From positions 186,001-250,000 of the forward strand of contig JBAMDO010000023.1 in the NCBI GenBank assembly GCA_037074765.1: a stretch of 64,000 nt of DNA, read 5' to 3'. Positions 40,838 through 54,050 of this stretch are shown here, in pieces. The position numbers and the translations under genes were made by a program. Numbering within the stretch: the stretch's first letter is position 1; every line of letters begins with the position of its first letter. Under the pieces are notes generated by a model. It saw only the letters and a list, made by a program, of their open reading frames with translations, ran no database searches and was not told where the DNA came from. The DNA is from Mansonella perstans (Eukaryota > Nematoda > Chromadorea > Rhabditida > Onchocercidae).

Positions 40838-43800
40838 ATGCCCGACACTGTGATGAATCAAACGGCTAATTTTCCAACATCATCAACAACCGGTTTCGAA
40901 TTACAGTTTAACATTAGGTGTGAGAAAATTTTAAACTTTTGTTCAAATTTCATTTCATTCTTGCTTTTCGTAACTGCCACTTGCTTACTGTAGCAGGAGT
41001 TTGTTTCGTAATTTAATAAATTTAATTTTGAAATCTGAGATTTACTAAAAGTTTTCTAATTGAGCTGCGTAAATTTTTCCAATTTTACAATTGTTGCTTT
41101 CTTTAAGCCAACAGAAATGAAATATGCAAAATTAATTAGAATATGTAAGGATAACTACATCGATTTAAAATAATTTTGATGCATGAATAAAATTCACCAC
41201 TCTAGGTTTAGTACATGCAACTATCTGATAAATATAGTTTATTTTTGCAAAACTTTTCTTCAATTGAATGGCTTTGCAATTAGACTGATCAATTATGCCA
41301 GCTAATTGCCATTAAATTATGTTAATTGAGTATACTGATTGCTAATGTGCTTATTAGTGGTAATAAAATTAATTCAATTTTTTTAATTTTCTTACCAAAA
41401 CAATTAACAAGCAGTAATGTTTAAATCAATCAGCGATCTATTTAAATGTTTGAAAATTTAAGTTAGTCCATTTCCATTTGACCAAAAAGTAAAGTCGAAA
41501 AGTTCGCCATACTTCAATTTCACTTATTTAAATACAAACTTGCACTCAAATTCAGAATCCCTTCTTTCCTGCAACTATCATTCTTTGAATTTTGCTAATG
41601 AATAGTTCGTTTCATTTGCAAAGTTCAAAGAATGACATTTATATTGGCTTTTGATTTCCTTTATTCAATTATTAGTTTTCTTTGATAATAATCCAATTCG
41701 AACTACTCCCATATTAGTAAATAAACGAACTCTTCTGGTTTACTTTCTCATACTCTGTTTTTAAATTTCAAAGTTTTTAAAATTTAAGATTTCAGTTTTT
41801 TATTATTTCTTCATATCATTTCATTAGCATTGATGGAACAAAGAGGTTTGTTGAATGCATCGAAAACTCAGAATAACTAATAATTTCCTAACTAAATAAT
41901 TTATCATTAGGATCAGTTGGTCAGTTGATCAGCGAATCAGTCAAATGAAGTTATTAGTTTAAAGTTTCTAATCTATTGTCAGTTTATTTTTAAAACAAAT
42001 TAACAGGGTATGCTTGACTGCACAAATTCTCAATTTGACAATCAATCTTCTATTGCTTCACTTCTAATGACAATTTCGATGCTATTTACTTTCATTCAAA
42101 TAAATTGAAATGTATTTTGCATTTTTCAATTAAGTTAAAGTTCGCAAAAAATAAACCACTTAAAAATATCCACCAACTTCATTTGGTAGAAATTTCTTCA
42201 AATGAAAGCAATGTTATGAAATGGAAATTGCTATTTGAAATTTCGCAACTTGATAACTGTCTTCTGCTCTAAGCTATCGGTCATATTTTCTCAACTGTTT
42301 CCTCGATGAAAATTAATTAAATAAATGCCAATTAAAAATTTTTGTTTTTTAAATTTCTCAAAATTTTATTCAAACTAATAATCGCTTAGTAATGAGCCAT
42401 ACTAAGCTATTTGTAGAAGAATCAATGGCAAAATTGATTATTTAAAAAGGCAATGGAAACATTTTGCATTTTTTCAGTTCTGAAAGTCACTTAAACAACC
42501 TTAAATGCTGCATGAAAGAAACAAGTTTCATGATTTTTTTTCTTTTTTCTTCAAGAAACTGAATTTTCAATTCATGTATTTAAAAAAAGCTATCAACATG
42601 TGGAAAATGAAATTGTTAAAAAAGCAATGCAAATTTAAGGTTCAAATTGAAATTTATTAAAAAAAATTCGAAAAATATAAGGCATGACTCATTTGTTTTA
42701 TTGGCCAGAAAATTTTCGTTTTCTTTTTCTTGAAAATAATTTAAAAAATGCCTTCCAATAATTTCCATAATTAATTGAAGATTTTCAATATGAGAAAGTT
42801 TCTTTAGTTGTACTCGTTGGAGATTTCTAAACGAGAAGTGGAAACAAATTTTTGCGAAATTGGCAGTTTTATATTTGAGAAATACTTTGTCAAATGTAAA
42901 CTCTCAGGAAATACGATACCGGTGAGCCAATTTCGTTCAAAGTGGATGGTGAACGATTTGGGAAAACACAAGGACGAGGCGTGAAATCAGATGTACTTCT
43001 TCGAACATACAAATTTCGTTCCGAAGCTATTTATAAAATTACCGTAACAACTAAGCCAGCCGTCGAATTTCAGTAATGCTTTTCTCCTTTTCGCTGCTTT
43101 TTTTTTGTGGTCTAATCTGTTTTTTCAGGTTTTAAAAAAAGCAATAAAACTTTTGATTTCTAATTATTGGTTTTTTTCTGCTCTTTTTTTGAATATTTTT
43201 AAAAATGGAAATTGTTTTTCCAGAAAAATTTCCTTAATTTTATTTTTTTATCACTTTGAAAAAAAACAATTTTTCGGCTATTTGACTGATAGTTTTTGGA
43301 AATAAATTTGAACAGTAATTTAAATAAAAATGATGAGTGAAGGAGATGAAGCGAAAAATCGAAAAAATTTCATTGATTGAATTAATTTTTATCATTTCAG
43401 CGTTCTGCACATATCCGGAAACGATTTGGAATTACGGCCAGAAAATTTTAATGGTGGTATTTACAACACAGAATGGAATACAACCGGTAGTGATGTGACC
43501 CTTAACAGAAGGCGAGAATATATTACCGTTTGCTTGCAGGTAATTTGCATTTTTTTTATTGAAAAAAGAAAAAGATAAGAAAAATGCAAATTTAGTAGGC
43601 TTCAATTTTTATGGCTTAATTTTATACTAAAGCATAAAAGTTAAACAAGCACTTATTAATTTTTTTTTTGAAACGGAATTTCATTACATCTTATCTATTG
43701 TTATCCATAAAACCAGAATCGAGATTATTTCAGCGATTATTTTAGCTCATACTAAATGTCTACTTATTTATAAATTTTTCTAATTTATGGTTATTTTTTT

Positions 43801-44112
43801 TGGTGTATGGAAAGCCTGTAATATCTTAGTAATTTCGATTTTTCTTTATTATCAAAGAAGAAAATTTTTTATACCACAAATCCGCTCTATTAATTAAAAA
43901 ATAAACCATCAAAAATAATTGCTGTGCCGTGAGAGGGAAGCAATGATAATTTCCAGGGTCCTGGAAGGATACTGCAACGAAAAATTCAAGCTAAGTTCTA
44001 TCGAAATGATAATAGTCATGCAGATTACGGTGATAAATTGCAAGCTTTGATTTGGAAATGTGCCGTAGATAGTGCAGGAAATATAGCTGTGGTTGATGAA
44101 ATTGTCAAATGA
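40838..44112 (+). CDS. CNRIP1-like (cannabinoid receptor-interacting protein 1 family)
   Basis: This is a small cytosolic beta-sandwich-type protein. The vertebrate relative CNRIP1 binds the C-terminal tail of the CB1 receptor. Exons: 40838-40917, 42908-43072, 43401-43539 and 43957-44112. The total is 540 nt (179 aa; human CNRIP1 is about 164 aa). The first intron is about 2 kb. The family signature is FKVDGERFG at about residues 37-45 (human YKVDGQRFG), followed by YKITVTTKPA, which matches the human YKVEVKIKP strand. Later parts (IYNTEWNTTG, QAKFYRN) also align with the human YTGTYDTEG and QVKFYNY regions. There is no signal peptide or membrane segment. An AG acceptor at 40833-40834 precedes the Met. 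Nematodes are generally thought to lack a CB1 receptor, so the partner in this animal is unknown. The family call rests on pattern memory and not on a search. Confidence 0.78.
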
Positions 44113-44923
44113 TGATCTCTTGAATTTTATTTATCCAATGAAATAATTCTTAACAGGCATTTCTTCCAATTTTTTTTTTTTTTTTTTGAATTTTTTTTTT
44201 TAAAAATCATTGCCAAAGTTTGCTTCGGAAATTTTAATTGAAATTTTAAAAATGTTGAAATTTACAGTGCTTAATCTTTTTGCTTCTCTTTCATTTTATT
44301 AATATGCAGGATATTCTGAATTTAATAAAAATTTAAATAATCTAGTATTTGCCAAGAAAATTTATTGATATTTCAGAAATAAAAAAATTAACTGTTACTG
44401 GGAAAACTGAAAATAACAACAATCACTGATTGGTCAATGAAAAAAAAAACTTTAATTTCATCTTGAACTTTATTATTAATGCAGTCAACAGAATATTTTT
44501 ATAATTGCCAAATTCATTACTTTTGCTTAAAAGGAATCATTCTATCCATTAGCATTAATATTAATGTGTAAAGAAGCTTATGGAGTACATTTGATATTTA
44601 TTGAAAAGACGGCGCTTTTTTTGACGCTATGCATAAACTTATTGAAAGAATGACAGTACAAACAACGATAAATAATTTAAGAGCATTATTAAAACCATTC
44701 ATGATGTCCAAATGGGCCATGTAATGGTCGTTAGGCTATTTATTTGTGATAGTTGGGAATTACTGCTTGGGATTTGTTATTCCCAACTTACTTCAGTAGT
44801 TATCATTTAATTGCGAAAAACTGTTTAAATGTTTAATTAATAACTATCAGTAATGGATTTATGCTAATATTTGCCATCTATCATTTAAAATTTTTTTTAA
44901 TCAAATCATAAAATAAAATATGT
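44113..44923. other. Convergent 3' gap
   Basis: Shared 3' flank between the rightward CNRIP1-like gene and the leftward LIM gene. It is AT-rich with a poly-T block near 44172-44200. I see no other feature. Confidence 0.5.
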
Positions 44924-46610
44924 TCATTTTATGAAACTATGCGCAGTAAGCCTTGCACCCCAATAGCAATCATTGTCATAAGGATATCCATTTAGTAACC
45001 AATACTTCGCACCTATACGAAAATTATCAAAAGTTAGATAAATCTTCAAATTCAAACTCAGAAAGTTGAAAAATTTTTAGCTATCACAGATTTTAGGAGC
45101 TATACAAAATGACATCATGTTGGAAACATATGTATTATATAGACATGCCACTTGCCTATCCGATTATTTTAGTTCTGGAACTCAGTAATCGTAATTTGAC
45201 TATTCAGTATTTTGACCTTTGAATTCTAATTCTTAAACTGAAGTGAAAATTCAGTGATCAAAAATAACATAAGCTATTATTTCTTAACTCAATAATAATT
45301 TAAAATGAATTCGCAATCATAAATTAGTTTTTTTTAATTGTCTTTTTAACGTTTTCAAGAAGTATTACTTTTTGTACATATTGTATTACTTAGTATGAAA
45401 TGCATTTTTGCTTAAATTTTTTTTCCAAAAAAATACATTTATATAAAATTAAAAGAAAAGGAAAATCTTTACATACTACTAATTACTAATTTCTTAAGAA
45501 GTATTAAAATGAAAATTGTCAATGCGAAACATTACTTGGAAAGGGTTTTTTGCATCCATAACACAAGAAGCACCTCTGATGCCAACAGTATCCCATGGCT
45601 TCCAAATATGTTTCCTTTATGGCGTATCCACATTCTTCAAATTACAACATACATTTAATAGTTCCGAAAAATATTTCTTTTAAAAAAAGTATTTGAATGA
45701 TTTCAAATTCAATTTCACCTTTATTTACCCTCAAGTTTATCCATCTAGTTTGTTCTAGTTTTAGATTTCAGAAAAAGAACCAGTTAAAAAGAATCGGCTT
45801 GTTAACTGGAATTGCCAGTATCTATCAATATCATCATCATATACATGGATGTTATTAAAAAAAAAGTGTAAACAAATAATCTTACAAATCTTCGATTTCA
45901 AGTTATTTCACTTCATAAATTATTCAATTATTATTTTTAAATTTATGTAAATCTGAGTGCAGATACATTTGCTAGACAAATTTGTGATCAATATCAAATG
46001 GAAAGGATAACTGTAGATATTGGGAGATCTCAAAAATTCTCAAAAAATTTTCAGAATTCCCATAGTTTAAATGCAGGATCATATTATCAATGAGAAAGAG
46101 GAGTTCATTTTAAAAATAACTGAAACAGGGTTATGCAAATGAAGAAAACAAAAACAAAAACAAACTATGACAAGGTTTTGGACGTCTTACAGTACACGTA
46201 ACGCATACAGGATTACCACTATCAATATAATAATCACGTGTTATATTCCCTTTACAACGTGAACAATAAAAATGATCACAATGCCATAGACGATTATTAG
46301 CGATAAAGCCACTTTCATGAACAAATTCTATACAAATATAAAAATTTAATTGTTACAAAATAACAAATTTCCGGAAAATTAAAAATGAAATCTGAAGAGA
46401 CAAATATAGAACTAGTAAATCACTAATGAATGCTGATGATAATGTTACAAGCAACCTATAATCATTAATACTTGATGGAATCGAGCTTTATAATGCACCC
46501 TAATTGACAGTTTTACATTATCGTCCTTCTCCTCCTTTATTCCTCCATTTCCGATTATTTAGCTTAATCAGGAAAAGCATACCAGAACATTTAGCACATT
46601 TTACATCCAT
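44924..46610 (-). CDS. Small two-LIM-domain protein
   Basis: LIM domains are double zinc fingers that bind protein partners, often in adhesion or cytoskeletal complexes. Exons: 46610-46583, 46327-46166, 45634-45536 and 45012-44924. The total is 378 nt (125 aa), in phase. LIM1 starts at the fourth residue-pair, MDVKCAKCS, and continues LWHCDHFYCSRC with second-finger ligands VCVTC. LIM2 begins PKPCHKCGYAIKE, where the CxxC is completed across an intron, and continues YCWHQRCFLCYGC. It ends NGYPYDNDCYWGARL, so an Asp stands where the seventh ligand is usually Cys. Nothing else is encoded beyond a short tail. The arrangement resembles the LIM tail of a PINCH/paxillin/testin-type protein, but no PET or LD motif is seen. 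The start could lie further upstream if another exon exists. Confidence 0.75.
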
Positions 46611-47315
46611 AATACTTCAACCACGAATTATGCAGCATCAAAACACACAAATACCAAATCACACCAACCACTTCCACAATGTATGTTCCATCCAAATGTG
46701 AACTTCAAATAGATCTCGGATATAAATTTCAAATATGCAAATTCAAATAGAAGATGACATATAATTTGAATATAACGGTGATTTCCTTTTCTTATCCAAA
46801 ATTTCCTGCCGAAAAGTATGCTATTACTTTTTGCTCTATCAAATGATTATCTATTCTAGTATATCCGTAGTGATAAGGATTGAAAAAGGAAATGAAAGAG
46901 TAGTAGTGGAGCGTACAATACGAGAAGACAGTTGATATATTAAAATGGCATTCGAAAACAACAATGTATGTTTTTATTTACCCAGTAAATTCGATATAAA
47001 TATCGAATATCCAAAGGATTTATTTTTTCCAAACAAAAAATATTAAAAAATAAAAGAGCGAACAATTGTATAAGAAATGAGACTATTGCATAAGTTTTAC
47101 ATATTTTCCTGAATAAAACAATTAGGTTTGTTAACAAAAAAAAAAAAAAAAAAAAAATGAATTCTAAATATATGCTAACGCTACAAATGATGGAATATTT
47201 TCCCTGCACCGTAATTGGATAAAAACGGCATTCGAGTGATATGTGCGTACAAATAAAGCCGTGAAAAATACATAAACATCAATAATAAGGCCATTCCAAG
47301 TAGTCTACACCGTAT
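46611..47315. other. Gap between FLYWCH and LIM genes
   Basis: Both neighbouring genes are on the minus strand. The interval holds the 3' flank of the FLYWCH-like gene and the 5' flank of the LIM gene, with a poly-A run near 47138-47157. The spacing is longer than the 100-400 bp typical of nematode operons. No exon was recognised. Confidence 0.5.
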
Positions 47316-50265
47316 TTAAAGTCCCCTAAGAACATTCATGCATTTCCCACGCACTGCCCATAGGAACTGTTTCCAATCGGCTTTGCTCCATTCTTCATAG
47401 CTGAAATTATAAAATACAGTGCAAAAAAAGAAATAAATACATTAAAATCCTACTTCATATTCACTTTCTCAACATTTCGACCCACAAAAAGTCTCTCCAA
47501 AAGAGTGCAAGGGAAAAGAACTTCTTTTGTCTAATATTATACAAAATTTATATATATTTTCTACCTCAAATCACTGCCATTGAAACGTTCACGTACAGCA
47601 ACTTTGCTGCCAAGATCTGCAAACACAACCAAACGACCCCTCATGCCTTTTGCATTTGACTCAAAGCAAAATTCCCCAGTCCTGAAAAAGCTTGACAGAC
47701 TAAAATTTCGCACTTTCCCATAATTTTGAATTCTATTAATGAAAATAATTCATAACTAGCTATTCAGTATGTCAGCTAAAACTTCTTTGATTACCTTGCA
47801 ATGCTAACAAAGCCTTATAACTATGTTAAAACATTAACAAACTACCACTAGCAAACTGCCAATAACAATAATAGGATCTCATAATCGAGGAATCGTCTCC
47901 ATCAAAAATTCTTATGATGACCGCATACTCAATAAAACAGATAAGTCATTACTGAGCCAAGCAGCATATCAAATATTGCTTAAAGTATTTAACAAACAAA
48001 GAAAAAAAAATTACCGCCTAGAATTGTAGGTAAAGGCCAAGTCCATATCGTTGGCAACACGCAACAATTCAGACAAATTGCTTCCGTTATTCAACACATA
48101 CAATAAACTATTTTCACTCGCACCGTCACCCTTAAATGAATTAAATGTTTACCATTTATCGAATCTGCGCTTATAATTTCCCAGTAAAAAAAAATACCGA
48201 CAAACACTACCAGATGATACGCCTTAGAAAAATTAGTCTAATTCATCTCTACGTTCCATACCGTATGATCAGACCCATGAGACAATGTCAAACAAACTGA
48301 ATTTCGGCAACATCATTTGCTTCAGGAAATTTAACGATGAAAGTTTTCGACAAGAAATTTGCAAACTAACGTCATCACAATCACATTAGGAAAAGAAAAC
48401 ATCACATATCTTGCCAGTAATTAAGTCGTCATTAATGTAGCTGTTCATCTTAGCATTATTCCTATTAAAGACGCGCATGAAAAAAGACGAAAAAAAGAAA
48501 CCGCGTCGAAAATATTATCCTGCTGCCCACTAGCGATATTAGTGGAAGCTTGCGATTGCGGTGACGCAAGTCGCGCGTAAGCAGATGTTGAAACATTTAT
48601 TCCGGAAACAGTGCCATTTGGTTTCGCATTTTTTGTAGCATTCTGTATGAACTGATCTAATAATGCCTGTTGTGACGAACTTGGCTTCGTATCCACAACT
48701 ACACGAGCACCTGCCTCTAAAAACAAAACAAAAATGAACACTTTATCCTCGTTCAATCATTACTACCCAAAATTTGTTGTTTTGAATTTTCTATTCAGCA
48801 ATAATCAAATGATGACGAAGTTTTCGTAAAGAAATCTGAGAAGCTCCGTTTTAATAATTTCATATGACAAGATAGGAAGTATTTTTTTTTTCAAAGCAAT
48901 TATAAAAAGCAAACATTTGGAAAAACCACAATATTAGGAAAAACATTTTAAATATGCTTCTAGCAATTATAAATAACCAAGTTTCACGAACTGAATCATA
49001 AACTAAACTAAATTTCATTTCTGCATTTGGACAATGACGAAGTGACCATAAAAAAATCAAAAAACTTATTTACTGAAAGCCCTCTTAGTGCACAAAAAAA
49101 ACATGAAGTTATTTAAAGTGAAGTATACTTGAAATACACAACCATCTAAATTATTCATTCTACAGAACATTCATTCATTCACCACTTCTGCTAAAAACCG
49201 CTCCAGAATTCTAGCTATAAATTAGCTATCATGCTATCTAACACTTGACTTAAAAACCTATCACTAATCAAAAAGCAATTCAATTAATTAAATCATTAAA
49301 TCATCAATCAAACTTTAGCTGCTGTGAAAATTAATTATAGTCATGGCTTAAAATTACTCAACTACACTTGATGGATATCAATATAGAAAAATCACCGACC
49401 ACATGATAAATAGTTAATTAGATGGGATAGTTTTGCAACTGATAACATAAACCTTTTTCCAGTGCAAAGATTCATGCACGAAAAGAGCACTGAATTAGAA
49501 GAAGCACGAAAGGGATAAACAGAACCAGTGATTTAGCGATAGATAATGAGGAACTTTTGAAAAATTACCCAAACATTTAAATTTGCGAGATGAATGATCA
49601 TGAAAACCACTCTCGTAAAGACGAATTTGATTTCGACCGGAAATTTCTGCATACATTTGATAACCGCATCCAAAATGTTTAAATTTATTGCATCGATAAA
49701 AAATCTTCGAGCCTGTGCTCACTTTTCTTACCTTCCATCTAGAAACATGACCTTTCAGTTGCTCTCGAAACATTTCTTTTTCACTGTCAAAACACCCAAC
49801 CTTAAACCATTCCCGTTTTAGCACAACATCACCACGGGAAATGCTTCCCTTTTCGCCCATCCATAACGAGTTTCGAATTTGAGACCACTGATCATCTTGA
49901 TCATTTTTGAAACTTTCTGAACTAGTTAAATAAACACTTTCGGAATTTCCGGATCCCGATATCATAATGGTCATGTTATCACCGTTACAGTTTTTATGCT
50001 CGAAATTGCTGCACTTCATGGTACTATTTAATTTTTTGCTGCCCTGAGCACAATCCTCAACATTTCCTTGCTGATAATGAAAACAATTTTTATTCGATGA
50101 TTCAGGAAGAATACTGTCATCATCCTCAGACCACCACTTGTTTCCATTAAAATTAATTTTTTCTTCAATTTCTATCTGCAGCGGCTCAGTACTATTTTCA
50201 AAACTGGAGTTTTTGTTACCAAGTCCAGCAGAATCACAGGATACATAATAACTGTTTTTATCCAT
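47316..50265 (-). CDS. FLYWCH/WRKY-GCM1-like zinc-finger protein
   Basis: This is a probable DNA-binding protein. Exons: 50265-49569, 48716-48502, 48130-48015, 47681-47565 and 47400-47316. The total is 1230 nt (409 aa), in phase. The first 170 residues are acidic and Ser/Asn-rich. Residues about 172-226 carry a single zinc finger of the form C-x7-C-x21-H-x-H: WKVRKV, FYRC, FGCGYQMY, RLYESGFHDHS. That matches the FLYWCH/WRKY-GCM1 fold. Downstream exons add a Gln/Ser-rich linker (QQALLDQFIQNATKNAK) and a conserved-looking C-terminal part (NDMDLAFTYNSRR, RLVVFADLGSKVAVRERF, YEEWSKADWKQFLW). The start was chosen as the first ATG after a strong tttttgcag acceptor at 50318, a likely trans-splice site. 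The in-frame ATG at 50331 lies inside that acceptor. A single finger on an otherwise host-like exon structure suggests a domesticated transposon-type domain, an inference. Confidence 0.7.
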
Positions 50266-50972
50266 AGCCACAAATGTCGGTGATAATATCAGAGGAAATT
50301 TTGGAAAAAGGATACCCCTGCAAAAATTCAACAGAATGAGAATGCAGAATTAAATCCAAGAAAGTCATCAGTTAGGATAATCGTGGTACCACAACTTTGA
50401 CCGCATTACTAGGCTCGAAATACGAAAAAGAGAATCATAAAAACATGAAATCTCTGTAAAGAAGAAGAATTTCAGATCCTTAAAAGAAAAACACAAACTT
50501 GAAGTTATTATAAAAGTTCCGACAAATTTCTGATAATAACAGGAGGGAAAGGAAATGGGGAAAAGGGTAAAAGGGGTAAATGAGTAAATGAAAGATTGCA
50601 TCGGGGAAGGGGGGACGGGGGGAAACAAGTGTTATATTTGGGCAAGTCCGGTCCATGTATTGCATTCTACATCTTTCGTCTCCTACCCCAACTCGACAAA
50701 CCTCATCGCCATCTGTGTCATATTCTTCGTTTCCTTTCTACTTAACCCCTTACCATCCCCTCGCTTACCCCTAACATACTAAATATGTTCTGATCACCTT
50801 CCTCAGCGTCAACTACTATCCTCCAAACGGTACTACAACAATACGGTGTCCTGTCCTCTACTTAAGTCGGCCATCATCACCACCACTTTCACTTATTTGC
50901 TTCTTCAAATAATTTGAAAAATTTGCAGTCTACATTAGTCCAGCAGCAGGGCCATTGATAAGCTTACCAAGA
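50266..50972. other. Spacer between FLYWCH-like and BED genes
   Basis: It holds the trans-splice acceptor for the FLYWCH-like gene at 50318 and a purine-rich gggaaggggggacggggg tract near 50602-50622. If the two genes are one transcription unit, this is an internal intercistronic region or intron. No exon was recognised. Confidence 0.45.
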
Positions 50973-52985
50973 TTAACAGTGTCTATTGTTGCCAGAGATA
51001 ATGAACATGGTTTGTTGTGGAAAGCCTAAGAAATAGGAAAGTACAGTACAATTAAAGTAAATGTGAATTTTTTTGTTTTGCGCAATAATGACCAATCATT
51101 CATCATAAAAACCCTATTTATTAAATAAAAATATAGATTTCAAGCCATTACCGACCCCACTCAATATCAATTCTTATAAAAACTGCTGCAAAATTTTTAA
51201 CAAAAAATTACTCAATTTGTGCAAAATTAATCTCTTATTTAAAATTGAACTTACTGTCTCTTCACAGCACAAATATTAGTGTTAGCAGTGATGCGTAAAG
51301 AAAAAATCACTAAAACTAGTCGACTAAACACATTGTTAAATGCAAAAAGAAAAATATACTTTTAAAAAACTACAAATTGAATCTCTGAAATCCAAGAAGA
51401 TGGAATAAATTGATTAAGAATCACCTTCATATACTAATTAAAAGAACTTTCAATTTCGTAAATTGTATTTCACAAATTTCTCAAATGCCAAGGAGAGGTA
51501 CACAGAAGATTAAACGGAATAATTTACGAATAATTTAATGCTTCTCATTAAATCTAACTTGTTAGTGTAGTTCACTTCAGCTTAAAAACTTCGAATTTCG
51601 CGATTCTGGAGTTATATATGTGAAGTTTTCAACGATTACGATTAATAATTAAATATATTAAGATACTTCATTACCGTAGCAGTGTAGAAGTTTAATTTTT
51701 GATATCCATACAGATACTGTAATTAATAGCGGCTGTATGTTATGTAACTGTAGGAGAGACAAATGCTAAAGTAACGGAAAGTAAAATAAAAGGTCAATTT
51801 GCATCATTCCGGAAGACAATAAATAAAAAATTAAAAAACATCAAATTCATTATTTTAATATTATAGCAATTCTGACATGTTTAGAATGGTCAAACCAAAA
51901 TGGACACTAACCAGGATAACACTGCTGTTCCCTATCCGGTTCTGGTCTCACTTCAGCATCTAGAGGAATCACAAAAGCTGCCGTTTCACCCTAAAAACGA
52001 ATGAATAAAACATCATTCCAAAGTAGATATCAAGAGTAAAAGTAAACTGAAACTTGAAATTCTGAATTACTTTAAAAATATAAGCGGAAAATAAAAAAGT
52101 CACTAAAACAAAAATCAGCTTTCAATTATGATCATCCTTTGATTTTCAAAGATATCAGCTTCAATTCCAACATTCCAGCCTCGTATATATTCATAAATCT
52201 TAAATTTTTTTTTTCTGAACAGCACATACATTTCTATTATTAACAACAAAACGGCTGCGGCCTTGCGGTTGATTGATACCAATTCGTTCTTCCACAATAT
52301 TCCAAATACCACCAATGCCCGTGTCATGTTTACGTTTCAAATGAAATTTTAGCGTTGTCGGACTGCGGTCATTTGTTATCCACTCGCAGTAACGGCATCG
52401 TACACCACTAAGTCCTTTCGTTTTTAAATCCACGAAAAAATTCCACACCTTAATTAAATTGTACTAGATGAACAAGATTGCTTAAATTTTTACACCTTTG
52501 CAATGATAATAGCTATTATCGAAGCACAATAGTGTATATTGAAAAGCTCTAAATAAATCATCATGATGTTGTGCAACGTTAGACAATTATAGACAAACTA
52601 CCACTTCGTCAATCAACATGCAGATACCAAACTGGTACAATGGCTCATATAATGCTCTTTTAAAAATTATCGTGATCGGCAACTGTGCTCTAAACAACGC
52701 CAACTAATTCCTATATGTACTAGATGAATCACAAGAAAAAAAAAATTTGCAAATAGACTAGGAATCTCAAAATGTTCAAAAAATTTGGGATTAAATAAAA
52801 TAAAATATTTTGCTAGAACTAAATCACGGAAATTATTTTTTTTTAAAGAAACAAACCGGATTTGTCTTCTTTCTACCAGCATTTTTCGCATTGTATTGCG
52901 ATGGTACTATAGGTGGAGCAATAACAATTGCGTTACTTATAGTCGATCTCATACTGGTACCAGACATCACCGACGATGTAGACAT
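50973..52985 (-). CDS. BED-type zinc-finger protein
   Basis: BED fingers bind DNA and are shared by chromatin proteins and hAT transposases. Exons: 52985-52857, 52448-52230, 51990-51912 and 51025-50973, for 480 nt (159 aa), in phase. The second exon encodes the domain: VWNFFVDLKTKGLSGVRCRY, then CxxC (CRYC) and FHLKRKH with an H-x4-H pair. The first 43 residues are Ser/Ile-rich and end in a basic AGRKKTNP. Upstream of the Met the frame stays open for 17 basic residues (KRVRLLRRKRKA) back to an AG at 53037-53038, so a longer N-terminus with a nuclear localisation-like stretch is possible. The last exon is least certain: another frame of it reads LSLATIDTVNL and has a strong gtaagc donor, so the gene could continue. 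No transposase catalytic region is seen. Confidence 0.6.
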
Positions 52986-53699
52986 TGCTTTTCGTTTTCG
53001 CCGTAAAAGTCGAACACGTTTAGCAGTCTTAGTCGACTAGATCTACAAATTTAAACTCGTAAATTAATACTTCAAAATTATTTTGACCTGAAAAAACGAT
53101 GTTACCGAAAAATTTAACAATGGCCATTAAAACACTTCACTATTATTTTTTTTTTTTTTTTTAGAACCTTATTCTGATCAAAAAAGTGTGATTTTTTCCA
53201 TATTTATTTTTAAATTTGTATTGTTTCTCCACTGATCTGAATGAATGACAAAAAAAAATGTGGAAGTGATAAAAAAAAAAAAAAAAAAAAACAAAGAATG
53301 AGATGATTTAAAGAAAATATTTGATATTTATTATCCTAAATAAAGAAAATAAAAGAGATGAAATAAACAGAAAGAAAAATTATAACATTAAGAGGATTTC
53401 TCTTTTTGATTTAGACCTTAAAATTTTTGATTTAAACTTTTAAAATTTAGAAATTTATTCAAATTTTAAACATACTTAACATTGCAAACATTTATTCATA
53501 AAATGCTTCACTTTCTTGCTTTTTTTTTTTTTTTTTTTTATTGCAATTTATTTGCCTTTTATTAATGAGCGGGAAAAAAAATGATATTGAAAAATAAAAT
53601 TCAAAATGTGTTTTTTTTTGAAATGGAAATTTATAAAGATTGAATGATTGAAGATTAAAACAAATTCAATAAATTATTAAAATAGATGGTGGAATTATT

Positions 53700-53735
53700 T
53701 GATCTGATCTGATCTGTTTAGATCAGATCAGATCA
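53700..53735. repeat. Perfect 16-bp GATCTGATCTG hairpin
   Basis: The left arm 53700-53715 (t plus three gatct-g units) pairs exactly with 53720-53735 across a 4-nt loop gttt. It lies about 700 bp upstream of the BED gene start. Confidence 0.92.
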
Positions 53736-53988
53736 GAATGCTAACTATGGAATAGATAATTTTCAGTAATTGTAGAGGAATTAGGTGATGATAGAAGGGC
53801 AACCTAGAGAGTAATAATGATGACTGTCACAGTGACTGAAGAAGTTGACAGGATGTTCTTTTGTTGCGCCTCTTTCCATTCCAATAATATCATACTACAA
53901 ACCGAAGGACTAAAACCTATGTGTGTGCGTGCGCTTCTGTTATTCTATATGTATCAATGTGTACAAGTGTGTATGCCAATGCGTGTAT

Positions 53989-54050
53989 ACATTGTATATA
54001 TATATATATATGTGTATGTATGTGTATGTGTGTATGTCTAGATGTATACG
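53989..54050. repeat. TA / TGTA microsatellite
   Basis: A run of alternating ta followed by tgtatgtgtatg repeats. Confidence 0.85.

Noticed and set aside
49594..49821. Plus-strand 75-codon open frame
   Set aside because: It is antisense to the FLYWCH-like zinc-finger exon.
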